A stretch of DNA of 64,000 bases. It comes from Oxytricha trifallax. Its lineage: Eukaryota > Ciliophora > Spirotrichea > Sporadotrichida > Oxytrichidae. The translations under genes and the position numbers were made by a program. This document shows, piece by piece, positions 22,625 to 34,371 of this stretch. Below the pieces are notes generated by a model. It saw only the letters and a list, made by a program, of their open reading frames with translations. It searched no databases and was not told the origin of the DNA. The stretch's first letter is position 1. Each line of letters begins with the position of its first letter. The stretch spans positions 1 through 64,000 of the forward strand of contig ARYC01017591.1 in the NCBI GenBank assembly GCA_000711775.1, written 5' to 3'.

Positions 22625-24301
22625 CTCCAGAATCATTCTGGAATCACCAAAAATTCCAGAATCATGCATGAATTCCAGGAATAATTCTGGAATTCCAGAA
22701 TCATTCTGGAAACACTGGTAATCAATTTTTTAATATTTATTTTTTCTAATTTCATATTTTTTTTTTCATTGATGAAATTAAAAATTTGGGGGAAGTTTCA
22801 TACTCAATAAAATTATAAAAAAATATATTTTGAAAACGTTTTTTGCACTAAATGTTTTGTTTATTTAGCTAATAAAATTATATAACTAAAATAAGAAAAA
22901 AATTCCCCTCTAATCTCATTGTAATAAATATAATTGTTTTAATTATCGATGAGTCATTTTAATTTATATGATAAGTTCAGGGCCTTTCTGTATATAAGAT
23001 TTCTAAGAACTCTTATTCTTGTTAGGCTAGAATCGATTCGTTATATATCTATATAAAATTTCTTATTTTAATGTGAGATGATTCGAATTTTACTCTATTT
23101 TTTGGTTCTTATCTAAACTGAATTTTCTGTTTTTTATAATACTTAAGTATCCCGTTGATTAACGGATATAAGTTTGATGTTTCAATCCAATCATCTGTAA
23201 TTATCGTACAAATCGTCACTATATGTTATCAAATTATATTTATAAAAGTTCCTTCATTTATTAGCACAATTATTATCTTGAATTACTTGACTAACGTAAC
23301 AAATATCCATTTAATATATAACGTTTAAGAAATCTTATACCACCATTAAAATAAAGATTTTTTTAAATAAAAAGTACAATTCATACACAGTTTTTAATTA
23401 CTACAAATGTAAATAAGGTACTGCAATTTAAAAATTGTGAAATCCTAAATATTAAAAATAAATTTATAGTAAAACTAACAAACTTTTATGAGGGTGCTTA
23501 TGATTAAACATTTATACTTCAAGAATTAGTAATCTTAATAGATTTGAACTGAAAGTCTCTCTCTCTCATTAGGAAAAAGAATATAGAAAAAAATCATTGA
23601 CTTCTATTTAAAGATAGAAATAAAATTTCATAACTATAAATTGACACTCTGCCAAGCAAATTACTTAATAAATAGTAGATAATATCAGTGAAATAATGTA
23701 TTTTTAATTTAGAATGTAAAAACATATTGTTAAATTGACTGTGGTCTATCTTTGAAAACTTTTTATGTTAAAATTGTAATTAAGAAATAATAATAGTAGG
23801 ATGAAGTCAATAATTGATTCGCAGCTTTATTATTTTCATATATTAAACTTGATTTCATAAAGACTTAAATTTATAAGCTGATTTGAGTATTGGAAATATA
23901 TGCTCAGTTTATATAATAATAATATCTGTAAGAATCATTTTACTATGAGAGTTTAAATTTGTGATAATTGACTAAGTTCTCAGAATTATTCAAAATCTTA
24001 TTTGCACAGAATAATAACAGAATTGTATAATCGAGGTAAAAAATATAAAAAAATTTATTCGAATTGATACTATTGTAAATTTTTTTAAGTTATAGAAAAA
24101 TAAATTTTCCAAAAAATTCAAGGATATCTTAAATAAAATTATTTTTCTTAGGCTTTAAAGCGATTAGCAAAATTTGAAAATTATTAGTCATTTTCAGTAT
24201 TTTCTTTTAAAATATAGTAATCATGTAATTATAGTAAAATTACCCGGAATTCCAGATTCATGATGGAATTCCAGCATGGTGCTGGAATTCTTATTCTGGA
24301 A

Positions 24302-24333
24302 CGATCGAAAATTCCAGAATTGTGGGGGGTATC
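24302..24333 (-). repeat. Right terminal inverted repeat of the hAT-like element
   Basis: Ends CCAGAATTGTGGGGGGTATC, the complement of the left end, immediately before G and the AATTTAAT duplicate. Confidence 0.88.
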
Positions 24334-24518
24334 GAATTTAATTATCAATTGATTTATCATCTTTGATATGCATTAATTCATAATACTATAATGCGATGCA
24401 CAAGAAAAGTAAAAATATGCTAATAATATAATATTAATATCTATAATAAAAAACAAAACATAAAAACAATCAGTAGAGCAATTCTATTTCATTGAAATAT
24501 AATTGTCATATTTATTGA

Positions 24519-25400
24519 ATGTTGCTATTGATAAAATCAATTTACAATCTACTAGTACTGGCTCTCTCCACAGCATCCCTCGCTATAGTAGTAACCTATG
24601 TGAACGAGACTTACGCCCTCTAAGTCACATCTTCTCCCAAGGCCATGGTAAACCTACACGAAATCCTTCTCCCTCCACTCATTAAATTAATATTATAATT
24701 ATTACAGACTCATTAACCTGCAAGTATTTATATTCGTGTTTGATGTGTGCGTGGCTTTGTACTACGTTTACAACTGGCCAATCTGGGATGGAATCAAAAA
24801 GAGATTCGTGTACTATCAATATGAAGCACAACCCTGCGAGAAACAAGACATGAGCAGTTTACTTCTTAACACAGTATTCATTGTCATGACAAAGGTAAGA
24901 AAAAATATATTTTAAGAGTTTTAAGCAAAATACAAAGAAACAACTTCTTCCTTTCCTTATCTGTCTTATTTTATTCATTTTCAAAGAATTGATATTAAAA
25001 CTAATTTTATAGGGCTTGGCATTAAGCATTTTGATCACATTGCAAGTATTTACAAAATAAGAATTGGATAAACTCTATCAGAGATTCTAATACAAGCCAG
25101 ATGATAAGTAAGTATAAGAATCAAACTAATTTATAAATTGATTTATTAAAACATTCAAGAAATTGACTTTGAGATTAAATTTTTTATAGGGATTCCGTAT
25201 ATCAATTGGGAGTACAAAGTTAACAAGTCAATTCAGGGATTACTATTGACTCTATTCTCATTATTTTGCTTCTAGTCAGCATAGTAGTTAACATAGATAT
25301 AATTTTTATTTTTATTTCATTAAAGCATTTTAATATGGCATTCAACAAAAATGTATCAATTAAAATAAAGCTATTTATATATAATATTTTTAAAATTTGA
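24519..25400 (+). CDS. Multi-pass membrane protein, unknown family
   Basis: ATG 24519. The N-terminus MLLLIKSIYNLLVLALSTAS is a signal/anchor segment, followed by LLPPLINLQVFIFVFDVCVA and LYYVYNWPIWDGIKKRF. After that come SSLLLNTVFIVMTKGLALSI and a C-terminal segment GITIDSILIILLLVSIVVNI. That gives four likely transmembrane helices. Two introns are visible, starting GTAAGA at about 24895 and GTAAGT at about 25109, both ending TATAG. A 31-bp IES with a 9-bp pointer splits the second helix. The frame runs to TGA 25398-25400, but the last 50 codons are AT-rich and may be beyond the true end. No family recognised. Confidence 0.72.
24677..24707 (+). other. IES of 31 bp, pointer ACTCATTAA
   Basis: The 9-bp repeat lies at 24677-24685 and 24708-24716. 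Excision shifts the frame by one and joins HEILLPPLI to NLQVFIFVFDVCVALYYV, restoring a hydrophobic segment. Confidence 0.92.
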
Positions 25401-25438
25401 ATGTAATAAGCTTACAAACTAAATATAAACATTCTAAA

Positions 25439-26883
25439 ATGAAATCACTTTGTAAACCCAAAATCAACACTTTATAATTGGCTATGATTATCGTACTACT
25501 AATAGCTAACTCTCAACAATTCTCAATATTCTCCAAAGAATCTAAATAATCAACAATATAGCAATCGCAATATAGTAAACCAGTGTGTCCAGAAATTATA
25601 GAATATATTTAATAACATGGTGAGACTTGGTAACCACTGGAGTATGAAGAAAATTCCTTCAAAGACCTCACTTTTAAGGAATTATAGATTAGATCGGGAG
25701 TGAAAAACTCAATGACTCCAACAAACTTTTGTAATAGAATGTTATCTCTATTAATGTTAAAATTATTTAGACAACATAGGGGCATGTATGTTTCAACTAA
25801 ATTTTCTGATAAAATTTAATGATTATATTTAAACTTATTTGGAAAATCTATTAAACCCTAACCATCTTCATACTCTTTAAACCTAAATATCACTTAGAAA
25901 TTACTAGCTTCAAACTTACCTCTATCTTTTGATTCAACTGTGGAGTGGCCCGATTGTATCCACGCTACTAGAAACCAAGGGTCTTGTGGTTCTTGCTATG
26001 CCTTTGCAGCTTCAGGCATGAAATAATATAGTTTTAGTTTTATATGTTGCATGATGAGTGATAGACTATGCATAAAATCTAATGGTTAAATTAACTTAGT
26101 GCTATCACCTCAAGAATTAGTGTCTTGTGATTATTAGAACTACGGGTGCTCAGGTGGGTGGATGACTAACACGCTCTATTATTTGATGAGCTACGGTATT
26201 CCATCGGAGACCTGTCTGCCTTATGATATGTTCAATTCTGAGACAAAGGCGTGCTCTGGGAGATGTGATTCACCTAATTATGAATTAGTTAAATTATTTA
26301 AATTTATATAAAAATAAAAGATGTCAATATTATAGCATGTAATTAATAAGCGAAATAAGGTAGATAGATTAATTATTATTTATTAATATAGTCTTTATAT
26401 TGATATTATTATGACCTTAATTTCTGGTAATCTGAATAAATAATTCATGGTTATTTTGTCTAAATATACAAGACATAAATGTAAAAAAGGAACTTCTAAA
26501 ATAATGTCTGATCCAGAGACGATTATGCGAGATATAATGGAAAATGGTCCTAGCATTGTAGCTTTTCAAGCTTTTGAAGATTTTTTGAATTTTGGTGGAG
26601 GTATCTACAAATATTGATTAATTATAATCACCGCAGCTTTTTACTAATAAGGTATTAGATTATCAAATTATTAATTTTATAATACACAAGTGGGAAGTTC
26701 TTAGTAGGTCATGCAACTAAACTAACAGGTTGGGGGTTAGATTCAGCAGGTAGGTTGTATTGGATAGGTTAGAATTAATTCGGACTGGGTTGGGGAGGTC
26801 GTGGAGACTACGGATTTTATAAGATTTATGATGGGGAAGTTGGTTTTGGATCTGCTGTTTGGAGTTGTATCCCAGATGTCTGA
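25439..26883 (+). CDS. Cathepsin-B-like cysteine protease, copy 1
   Basis: C1A (papain family) protease. ATG 25439; the signal peptide contains [14 protein letters not shown], followed by a propeptide ([20 protein letters not shown]). The mature enzyme begins near [14 protein letters not shown]. The active Cys is in [15 protein letters not shown] (Tyr replaces the usual Trp). Next are [18 protein letters not shown] and the cathepsin-B-like [11 protein letters not shown], then [10 protein letters not shown] (active His) and [18 protein letters not shown] (active Asn). TGA 26881-26883. At least four gaps interrupt it; two are solved (26016-26048 and 26610-26680), while those near 25760-25900 and 26310-26470 are not. 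Likely lysosomal or secreted. It is in tandem with the next gene. Confidence 0.92.
26016..26048 (+). other. IES of 33 bp, pointer GCATGA, frame-neutral
   Basis: GCATGA is at 26016-26021 and 26049-26054. Excision joins FAASGM to [11 protein letters not shown], the normal spacing after the active-site helix of cathepsin B. Because 33 is a multiple of three and the insert has no TGA, the frame stays open even unspliced. Confidence 0.78.
26610..26680 (+). other. IES of 71 bp, pointer AATA
   Basis: AATA lies at 26610-26613 and 26681-26684. Joining gives [20 protein letters not shown], the expected sequence before the catalytic His. Without excision the frame meets TGA. Confidence 0.88.
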
Positions 26884-27050
26884 ATAATTTTTATCAATGA
26901 TTTTAATTTAATTTAACTTCTTATACAATTCTTTTAAATGTAATTCATAAATAAAAATATAGAGATAAAGCCTTCCAGATATTGATAAAATACAGAATAT
27001 TTAAGAACAGGATAATAAAATAGAAAGCATTTTTTTATAATATTTTTAAA

Positions 27051-28608
27051 ATGAAACTATTGTAAAGCAGTCTGCTATTATTGCTAGTCAGTTCATCAGC
27101 AACTTTAGCTAAAATTAAGCTCTAGTAACACTTTTATTATATTTTTATTATTATTCATATTTGCAAAAAATGAAATAAGGTATCGAAATAATAACACCCA
27201 GTGAGACAGGAATTAGTTGATGAGATTAAAAAATTAACAAATTTATGGGTGCCTATGGAGCCAAATGAAAATGTGCTGGCTGATTTAGCAATTGATTAAC
27301 TCGGCATGAAACTAGGGCATTTAGATGCTGTTAGTCAAACTGGAATCAGACTTGATATTGGATTGCATTTTATCATCAAAATTTTATATTAAATTATATA
27401 TCAGCTTATGATCAATGAATTTATGAAATAATTTTTATATTTTGATTTATTGATAATTTTAGTAATTGGGAGTTATATAATAAAACTTAGTAAATTTTCA
27501 TTTTTTATGCATTAGCTATTCGATAAGGTGAAACACTACACATCAAATATTTTCTCAAGTATATAAAATACTCTAAATAAATTACAAATAAATTACAAAT
27601 AATTTCCATATTATATACATATATGTAATAGTATTAGCTGTATTTTAATAGTAGATAAGCATCAAACAAGTAAAAATTACTGTCAGAAAAATATCAAAGA
27701 TTAAAGCAAGACTTGAATGAGACTATTCCAGAATCATTTGACTCCAGAGATAAATGGCCAAATTGCATCCACGGTATCAGAGATCAATAGTTGTGTGGCT
27801 CTTGCTGGGCTTTCGCTTCAAGCGCATTTTTAAGTGACTTAACAAATTATTATAAAAGATTTATCATTCAAATTTTCTTAAGAATTACTTATTGTTAAAG
27901 GGGAAAGAAAAGAATGATTAGTGATTAGTTTTGGGAAAAAGCGCTTTAATGTTTAAAATAATATAAAGTGACAGATTCTGCATTCATTCAGAGGGTTAAA
28001 TTAATGAAGATTTATCACCTTAGGATTTGGTATCATGCAGCTATGAAAACTTTGGGTGCTCCGGAGGTTAACTCACTGAATCCGTGGACTTCTTAATCTA
28101 TGAGGGGATTGTCAGTGAGAAATGCAAACCATACATGAATTAAGATATCACAAAGCTAAAATAGTGAGCAATTGCTTAAAACCTTTTTGAGCAACTATTT
28201 TTATTCGGTTTATGCAATACTTATTGTAAATTCAAATGTCAGAACGACAAGTAGCCATATACTAAGTACTTCTGCGAATAGAAGTCTATGCTTATTCTCT
28301 CAGACATAGAAGAAATTTAGTTAGAATTAATGACAAATGGCCCAATGATGGTTGGACTTAGCGTCTATGAAGATTTAATGAATTACAAAGAAGGTGTCTA
28401 TGAGTACACCACAGGGAATTAAGTAGGAGGTCATGCAATCAAAATCATTGGATGGGGTCATACTGAGAAGGGTGAGCTGTTCTGGAAATGCCAGAATTAA
28501 TGGGGTAAAGATTGGGGCATGGGAGGCTACATAAACATTAAGGCTGGTGAGCTAGGCATGGACACGATGGTCTTGGGTTGCATGCCAGACATCTCTGTAG
28601 CTAAGTGA
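27051..28608 (+). CDS. Cathepsin-B-like cysteine protease, copy 2
   Basis: ATG 27051. The signal peptide is MKLLQSSLLLLLVSSSATLA. The propeptide HPVRQELVDEIKKLTNLW matches the cathepsin B pro-region start. The mature part begins ETIPESFDSRDKWPNC. The active Cys is in QLCGSCWAFASS, then SPQDLVSCSYENFGCSGG, GIVSEKCKPYM, VGGHAIKIIGWG (active His) and FWKCQNQWGKDWGMGGY (active Asn). TGA 28606-28608. Solved IESs lie at 27126-27191 and 27832-27965; gaps at about 27360-27690 and 28164-28230 are unsolved. It is a clear paralogue of the preceding gene, separated from it by 167 bp. Confidence 0.93.
27126..27191 (+). other. IES of 66 bp, pointer TAACAC
   Basis: TAACAC at 27126-27131 and 27192-27197. 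Excision joins the signal peptide end AKIKLQQ to HPVRQELVDEIKKL. Confidence 0.88.
27832..27965 (+). other. IES of 134 bp, pointer AAGTGAC
   Basis: AAGTGAC at 27832-27838 and 27966-27972. Excision changes the frame by two and joins WAFASSAFLSD to RFCIHSEGQINEDLSPQDL. Confidence 0.92.
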
Positions 28609-28866
28609 ACTTATCAAATTATATAATTATACACATAAGAAAAACTAAAATAATGCAAGTAACATTGCAGCTTTAACTTCATCTAAAAATACACTTAATA
28701 TTATATTCTTAAGTCACTTAAAAATACATTGAAATGTATTGCTAAAAATTAAACTGAGTTGTTTGTTTAAGCAAAGTTAAATAAGTTTCATTAAGTATTA
28801 ACAATAAAGCAAATATAAGGCATTTTAATCAGTAATATTTCATAAAACATTGTCATAGTCCGATAA

Positions 28867-31275
28867 TCATTATTGATAGTAGTGAGATTGTATTGTTTAT
28901 TAATGATTATATGTATTACTTTATTCGTCCTGCTTATTTGGAGTTATTTCTGAGGAATTGGGTATGCTCACTTGAGGTGGACTTATCCATAGACCTCCTT
29001 GTATTAATAAATTTTTACTGTATTTTGAATTTTACCATATTTTAAGAAATTTGTATGCCTTAAAATTTAATTGTAGCTAACTATCTTTATTCTTAACTTA
29101 TTAACCAACTACTGAACCAACATACCATGTATTTCTTTCTTAAGTATAATTAATAAAAAAGAATAATTAAAATTACAATTTTAATTAATTTATCATCTAT
29201 TTAGCTTATTTTTATTACTTTATATAGTTCATTATACTGTTCCTCTTGCTTGAGCTCTCTGCGAATGACCAACCTTAAACATAGCCAGGATGATCTCTCT
29301 GGCATTATTTCCCTCTGGTTTGAGGGTGTCCAGCTGCCATATAGGGGGACACTTAAATAATTGATTTAGCGTATTCGGCAAGATAAGGTTCTGGTGGTTA
29401 CAATTTTCTTTCATAAACTAAGTAAATTTACATAATAAATAGTAATTAAATGTATAGTATAGGAAGGATATGAAATATTAATACAAAATCATAAAATGGG
29501 GCAAAATATAGATAAACTGACTGCCAATCTACATCGGAGAAATAAGAGTGAGATTTAAGTTCAGGAGCGCCATGCTTTGATCCCAGTCTTTTCAGTGGAT
29601 TTTTATTCAATAGCTATATTATAATATAAATACTTTGCAAGAAGATTTGATAAGGAAAGATAAGGAAATTTAAATATATACTTTTTAAAAACAGTAATAT
29701 TAATTTAGACTCTATATAAAGGATTATACAGATTTTCTGAAATTTGGATTTCTCTGCAATTAACAGTTAGAAGTAATAAAGCAGTTAAAAATTTAAAACT
29801 ATTGCTTCCTTTTTTAGCACTATAAATAAAATAAATGCTTTGAGTCATTACTATTTTAGTTGTTCTTTTTTTTTAGCTTTTTGAAAATTAAATTTCTTCA
29901 TAAAGTACAAACACTTAATTTAAAATTTTTAAACTTTACCTTGTTTGAATTTTTGTTAATAGATTTAAAAATATAAGACCTTAATTAAAATTATATAAAA
30001 AAAAAAGATTATTAAAATAATATAATTTAATTCACCGATTCCATTCCAATTTTTAAATATCAAATCAACTTACTTTTATCAACAGGTCTTAACACTAAGG
30101 TGATACATGCTCTGGTATCTCTAGTGTATTATTCATGATATTTTGAAAGAGTACCTCCCTATATTAAATTCATCAATAATTCCTGAAATAATTTCTTACT
30201 TATCATCTGCATAGTATGGTGGCATGCCTGTCAGCATTTCATAAAAGACAACACCTAGTAAATACCAATCCACTGCCTTTCCATGACCTGCTTTCCTAAT
30301 CATTTCTGGAGCTAAGTAAGCATAACTTCCACAAAAAGACTTGGCTCCACCGTTTTAGTACATAACACCTTCTTTAGAAAGTCCGAAATCCGTTAATAAA
30401 GCATGACCTTATTCATCTAAGACTACATTATCAGGCTTCAAATCTCTGAAAATAATATCCCTTTCATGTAAAGATTCTAGTGCTAAGAGAATCTCTACGA
30501 TGTAGAACTTAGCTTTTTCCTCAGAGAACTATCTTTCGATTTCAAGGTATTAAGAGAGATCCCCTCCAGGACAATAGTCACAGATTAGAAAGAGTTTATC
30601 TTAAGTTTAGAAAGCATATCTTAGCCTTACAATAAAAGGATGATGCATTACAGACATGACGTTTCTCTCAGTCAGTGCATATTTTATTAAGTTTTGTTAC
30701 TTGATCTTTGACTTTGAGAGGACTTTCATTGCATATAACTTTTTGCTGGAAATTTTCTCAACTAAATATACCTCCCCAAAAGAGCCAGTTCCTAGCAATT
30801 AATGAGCTACAAAGTTATCTGGTCCTATTCTCTATTTATCATTTTCATGTTGATCTATTTGAGCGTTTGCTTATGTACTCTTTTAAGAAGGATTTTGCCT
30901 TAAATTACGCCTACTTTAATTCTTTTAAAGATTATGGCTAGTTTAAGGGGACTGAATATTGTCAAACTATTAAGATTAACTTGGAACATAACCTTGCTAG
31001 TTTTCGAGTGATTTCTTAATCTAGTCTTAATGTGGATCTTAAAGTCTCAGCTAACTTACTTCATGCAATAGTTATTATTGCTTTAACACACTGGCTGGGT
31101 TAAAAATAGTTGCATTTGATAGACCTTAACCACCCTTGAGTTGGGCTATTTTTGGGCCAGGATTTTTAGGGCTTAAAAGCTGAGATTAATTTTCTTATCT
31201 ATCATAACTTGTGTACTGTTACTTTGATAATGACTGATCTTGAGAAGGATTAAATACCCATAATAAAAATTGCAT
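28867..31275 (-). CDS. AGC-family serine/threonine protein kinase
   Basis: The protein starts [20 protein letters not shown] at 31275; about 140 residues of Q/S/N-rich head precede the kinase domain. Motifs: [13 protein letters not shown] (P-loop), [15 protein letters not shown] (catalytic Lys), [37 protein letters not shown] (AGC-type FRD/YRD loop), [24 protein letters not shown], and [19 protein letters not shown]. An intron follows ADDK; then come [15 protein letters not shown] and, after a second gap, [20 protein letters not shown]. The tail [20 protein letters not shown] contains the hydrophobic-Pro-Pro motif, and [10 protein letters not shown] may follow. The last exon [17 protein letters not shown] runs to TGA 28867-28869. 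S6K/AKT-like layout; the exact subgroup is unsure. Introns start at GTAAGAAATT and GTAAGTTG. Confidence 0.92.
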
Positions 31276-31329
31276 ATAATATTAAAAATCTAATTCTAAA
31301 TTATTTGTTAAATACATTGTATTCATCCG

Positions 31330-32047
31330 TTTAATGAGTCGTATAGATATTTTAGTGTTTCATAGGAGCTTAGCCACCTCTTAAGGAATTATCTTAGGAA
31401 ATCATATTCATAGAAGATGTGCTTTCAAAGAGTAGATCATCTGAGTCATGTTCACCTCTGGGCTAAAAACATGGTCTATAATTCTTCATTTGTACATTTA
31501 ACTAATCAAACATAGCTTTAACATCTTGATGGTCAATATCTTTGACTGTTATGTTTTTGTATTACTATTTTTTATTTACCGTACCAATTTATTATATTCC
31601 CTTAACTCCTGAGTTTTTGACGGTAGGTTCCAAGTCTTATTCGAATTCATAGTTATTTTCTCTTGACATATTCTAAGACTCTAATTGTTTCTTTCTCAGC
31701 ATTTCCTTAACATTTGGATAAGGAGTTAGTTCAGCAGGGGTGAAGCCATTCTTGTTTTTCATGCTCAAGCTTTCTTATGAGAATGGAAGTATTAATTTAA
31801 TCAGCTCTTAACTTTAATTGTTTCCACAAAACCGACTTAAAATGTGAAGTGGTGTGTTCCCATCTGATTTAGTTTTTATATTTGCGTTTGCTCCAGCTAA
31901 TAGTAATCTTTCAATGACTGCTCTATGTTACTAAGTACAAGAAATATGAAGAGCAGTTCTGCCATTATTTGTTAGTTAATTAACATTTGCGCCTAATTTT
32001 CTAATCAAATGCTCAACTACCTAATCAAATCCTTCATGAGAAGCATA
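31330..32047 (-). CDS. Ankyrin gene, inverted later segment (scrambled MDS)
   Basis: Reading the minus strand from the pointer 32036-32047: YASHEGFDQVVEHLIRKLGA followed by NVNQLTNNGRTALHISC, QQHRAVIERLLLAGANANI and SDGNTPLHILSRF are ankyrin repeats. A long tail follows (MKNKNGFTPAELTPYP, KEMLRKKQLESQNMSRENN, ITVKDIDHQDVKAMFDQL). It continues the plus-strand gene 32131-34218 exactly through the shared 12-bp pointer, in phase, completing an ankyrin repeat. The end is not clear: no TGA occurs before the neighbouring kinase gene begins, so a last MDS may lie elsewhere. Confidence 0.87.
32036..32047 (-). repeat. Inverted copy of the 12-bp pointer TATGCTTCTCAT
   Basis: Minus-strand TATGCTTCTCAT, identical to plus-strand 34207-34218. 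In both places it encodes Tyr-Ala-Ser-His in the same phase. Confidence 0.92.
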
Positions 32048-32130
32048 TGAAATACAATCAAATTCAGACTTTACGCTATTAACTGAGAAATTTAAAAATT
32101 ATGAATTAATTCATTATAAAGAAAAATAAA

Positions 32131-34218
32131 ATGATGAATGCAAACTAATAGAAATTGACTCTCAATCCAGTCAACAGTCAGAGAAATCTTTCATCCCCAA
32201 ATTAACAGCATCAGATCAGTACTAGCTTACATGCAAGAAAAATGACACAGACCCCTCAAAATATGCAGAGAGTTATGAATAATAATCCTTCTACAAGAAA
32301 CCTGAATGACCCCAATCAAATTTTGGAGGTAAATTTACATGTTTCAATAAGCAAACATCTATCTCCAACTAATAATTTCTAAAAAGTAAATGAAAAACGA
32401 AATACTATTCAAAAGTCTCAACCTCAACCATAAAATCTTGGAGTAAAGCCTATAGGTTTAAGAGATAGTTAAAATGTGACGAATCTAAGATTATAAGGTT
32501 TAACTTAAGGCTAAAAACCTCATTCTACTGAAAGTTAGTAATATCATTCGTCCCAGACAATCTCGTAGGGTAAGTAACACCTCCAGAGTTCTAGCTAAAA
32601 GAGTAAGCAAGATTAAAAATCAAACTAGAGAAACGCTAAGTCAAGAGACTCGAATGTATCACGTACTGAACATACAGTGTCAACTTCGCTAGGTCAAACG
32701 TTTTAGAACTCTCACTTTACTCTCAACAATATTTAGTCGATTTAGAAATCTCCATTCTACTCTCCAAAAAGTAAGAAATTTGTTTTAAATATTAATCTTT
32801 TATAGACTTGCCAGGTAGTCTTTAACATGGTCTTTTAAGCTCAGGCAAACAGTAATAAAGACCTGGAACGGCATTAGAAAGCAGTTAAAACAGCTCATAA
32901 CTTAGCAGATTTTAAGGACCATCTAAAATAAGTGGGACAAAGAAATAAAATGGGAATGGCTTGATTGGATTAAATAAATCCCAACACAAGATCAATGAAA
33001 CTATTTAGGAACACTCTTCTAGAAATTTGAATGCTTCCTAATCCAGAGCTAAATTAGTTACTTCTGAAAGCAAAACTGTTAATTAGTTTGGATCTGTAGG
33101 GGTAAGAATATTATAAACCATTTAATCTAAGTTAGAATCTCCAAGAATCAACTATGGTCACGTTTTCTCCTCAAAGCACGAATTTGAATAAATTGACGCC
33201 AGGAAGCAATACAAATTGCAACAATACTATTTAAAAGAGAAACGTTAATAATTAAATTTAAACAGTAAGTTTGAATTATTTTTGCTAATTTTATTTAGTC
33301 CAATTAGTCTAATATTACACAAAAAACTTAATCAGCTACTAGTAAATAAGGAGTATAAGCTTTCAACAATAAGATTGAGCATCCTTTACATAACCCGCAC
33401 CAAAAATTGAATTAAAATCAAAACATTCCTTAAGAAAGCTTCAAAAGTACTTTTGTAAATTTTAGAGCTTCAATGAAAGAAGATGTACATGCTAGAGCCC
33501 CTAAAGTAAACAATATTAAAAAATCGCCAAGAATCTCACCAAGTAAGTGTTAAGGTATTTTAGAATTTTCAATATAGGGAAATTACTTAATGCAACTTTA
33601 AGCAGAATGCAAACTATCAACCAAAACATAAGTCACCCTAATATGACTGTTAGTTCGAGGTTAGATGTTCTAGAAAGTGAAAGAGCAACTTATCAGAATT
33701 ACATAAACGACTATTAAAACTCTATAGAGGAAGAAAGTGAATTTGATGAGAGCAAGAGAAATTCAGCTTCTCCTTTAAGACAAAGATAGCAAATTTAAAT
33801 GATTTAAAAAGAGAGCATAGATAAACAATCAACATTTTCTAAGTAATTATAGTAATCAACTTCAAAGAGCCGATTTACTAATAATTATGAGGAATCAAAG
33901 CAGTTTCCTAAAAGTTAAAGTAAGGGTAACAAAGATTTTCTCGGAACAATGTCAAATGCTACAACAACTGTGTCTAAAATAACTAATAGAAATACCGCTG
34001 CAACGAGCAGAGATACTATTATGACTTCTCCTAAGGGTATACTTGGCAATAAACTTTCTCCAAGAGCAAACAGAAGTTAAACCATAGAAGAGCAATTTTG
34101 GGCAGCAGCTGAGAATGGAAACTTAGCACAACTTTCACACTTAGTTTTAATGGGAGTTGATGTGAATTGCTAAAATCATAGTGACGATGGATGGGCCGCG
34201 ATTCATTATGCTTCTCAT
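32131..34218 (+). CDS. Ankyrin gene, first segment (MDS ends at an inverted pointer)
   Basis: ATG 32131. A long low-complexity S/Q/N-rich region (NLSSPNQQHQIST, KSQPQPQNLGVKPIG, SPFYSPKS) is interrupted by four short introns: 32771-32805, 33102-33135, 33265-33298 and 33543-33577 (34-35 bp, GTAAG...AG). It ends with EEQFWAAAENGNLAQLSHLV, LMGVDVNCQNHSDDGWAAIH, YASH, the first half of an ankyrin repeat. After 34218 the plus strand loses the ankyrin pattern, whereas joining to 32047 on the minus strand restores it. The whole protein has about 650 residues here plus at least 230 from the inverted part. Function unknown; ankyrin repeats usually bind other proteins. Confidence 0.9.
34207..34218 (+). 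repeat. 12-bp pointer TATGCTTCTCAT at the end of the forward MDS
   Basis: Pairs with the inverted copy at 32036-32047. At 12 bp it is at the longer end of Oxytricha-type pointers, as is usual for scrambled junctions. Confidence 0.92.
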
Positions 34219-34371
34219 AAATTTTACATACAGAGAAAGAATTCATAAGATTATGTTAGATTTTTTGAAAAGAATATTGAAAACTAATATTCCAATCTTG
34301 GTCAGAATTCATTGAAAGAAATAAACTGTAAATATTGTGATGTATTATTATAAATTTAGCGTAATAATAAA

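Larger units (their letters stand above)
22592..24334. mobile_element. hAT-like non-coding DNA transposon, 1743 bp
   Basis: The ends match as inverted repeats of 32 bp (GATACCCCCCACAATTCTGG... at 22593-22624 and its complement at 24302-24333). They are flanked by the exact 8-bp direct repeat AATTTAAT (22584-22591 and 24335-24342), a duplication length typical of hAT elements. Both subterminal regions are packed with copies of ATTCTGGAAT/ATTCCAGAAT in both orientations (about ten in all), as expected for transposase-binding sites. The inside, 22740-24240, is AT-rich with no gene, so this is a non-autonomous copy. It sits between METTL5 and the membrane-protein gene. Confidence 0.82.

Noticed and set aside
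29232-29414. Minus-strand [15 protein letters not shown]... as a small gene
   Set aside because: Another frame on the same strand encodes the AGC-kinase tail ([17 protein letters not shown]), which fits the upstream kinase exons.
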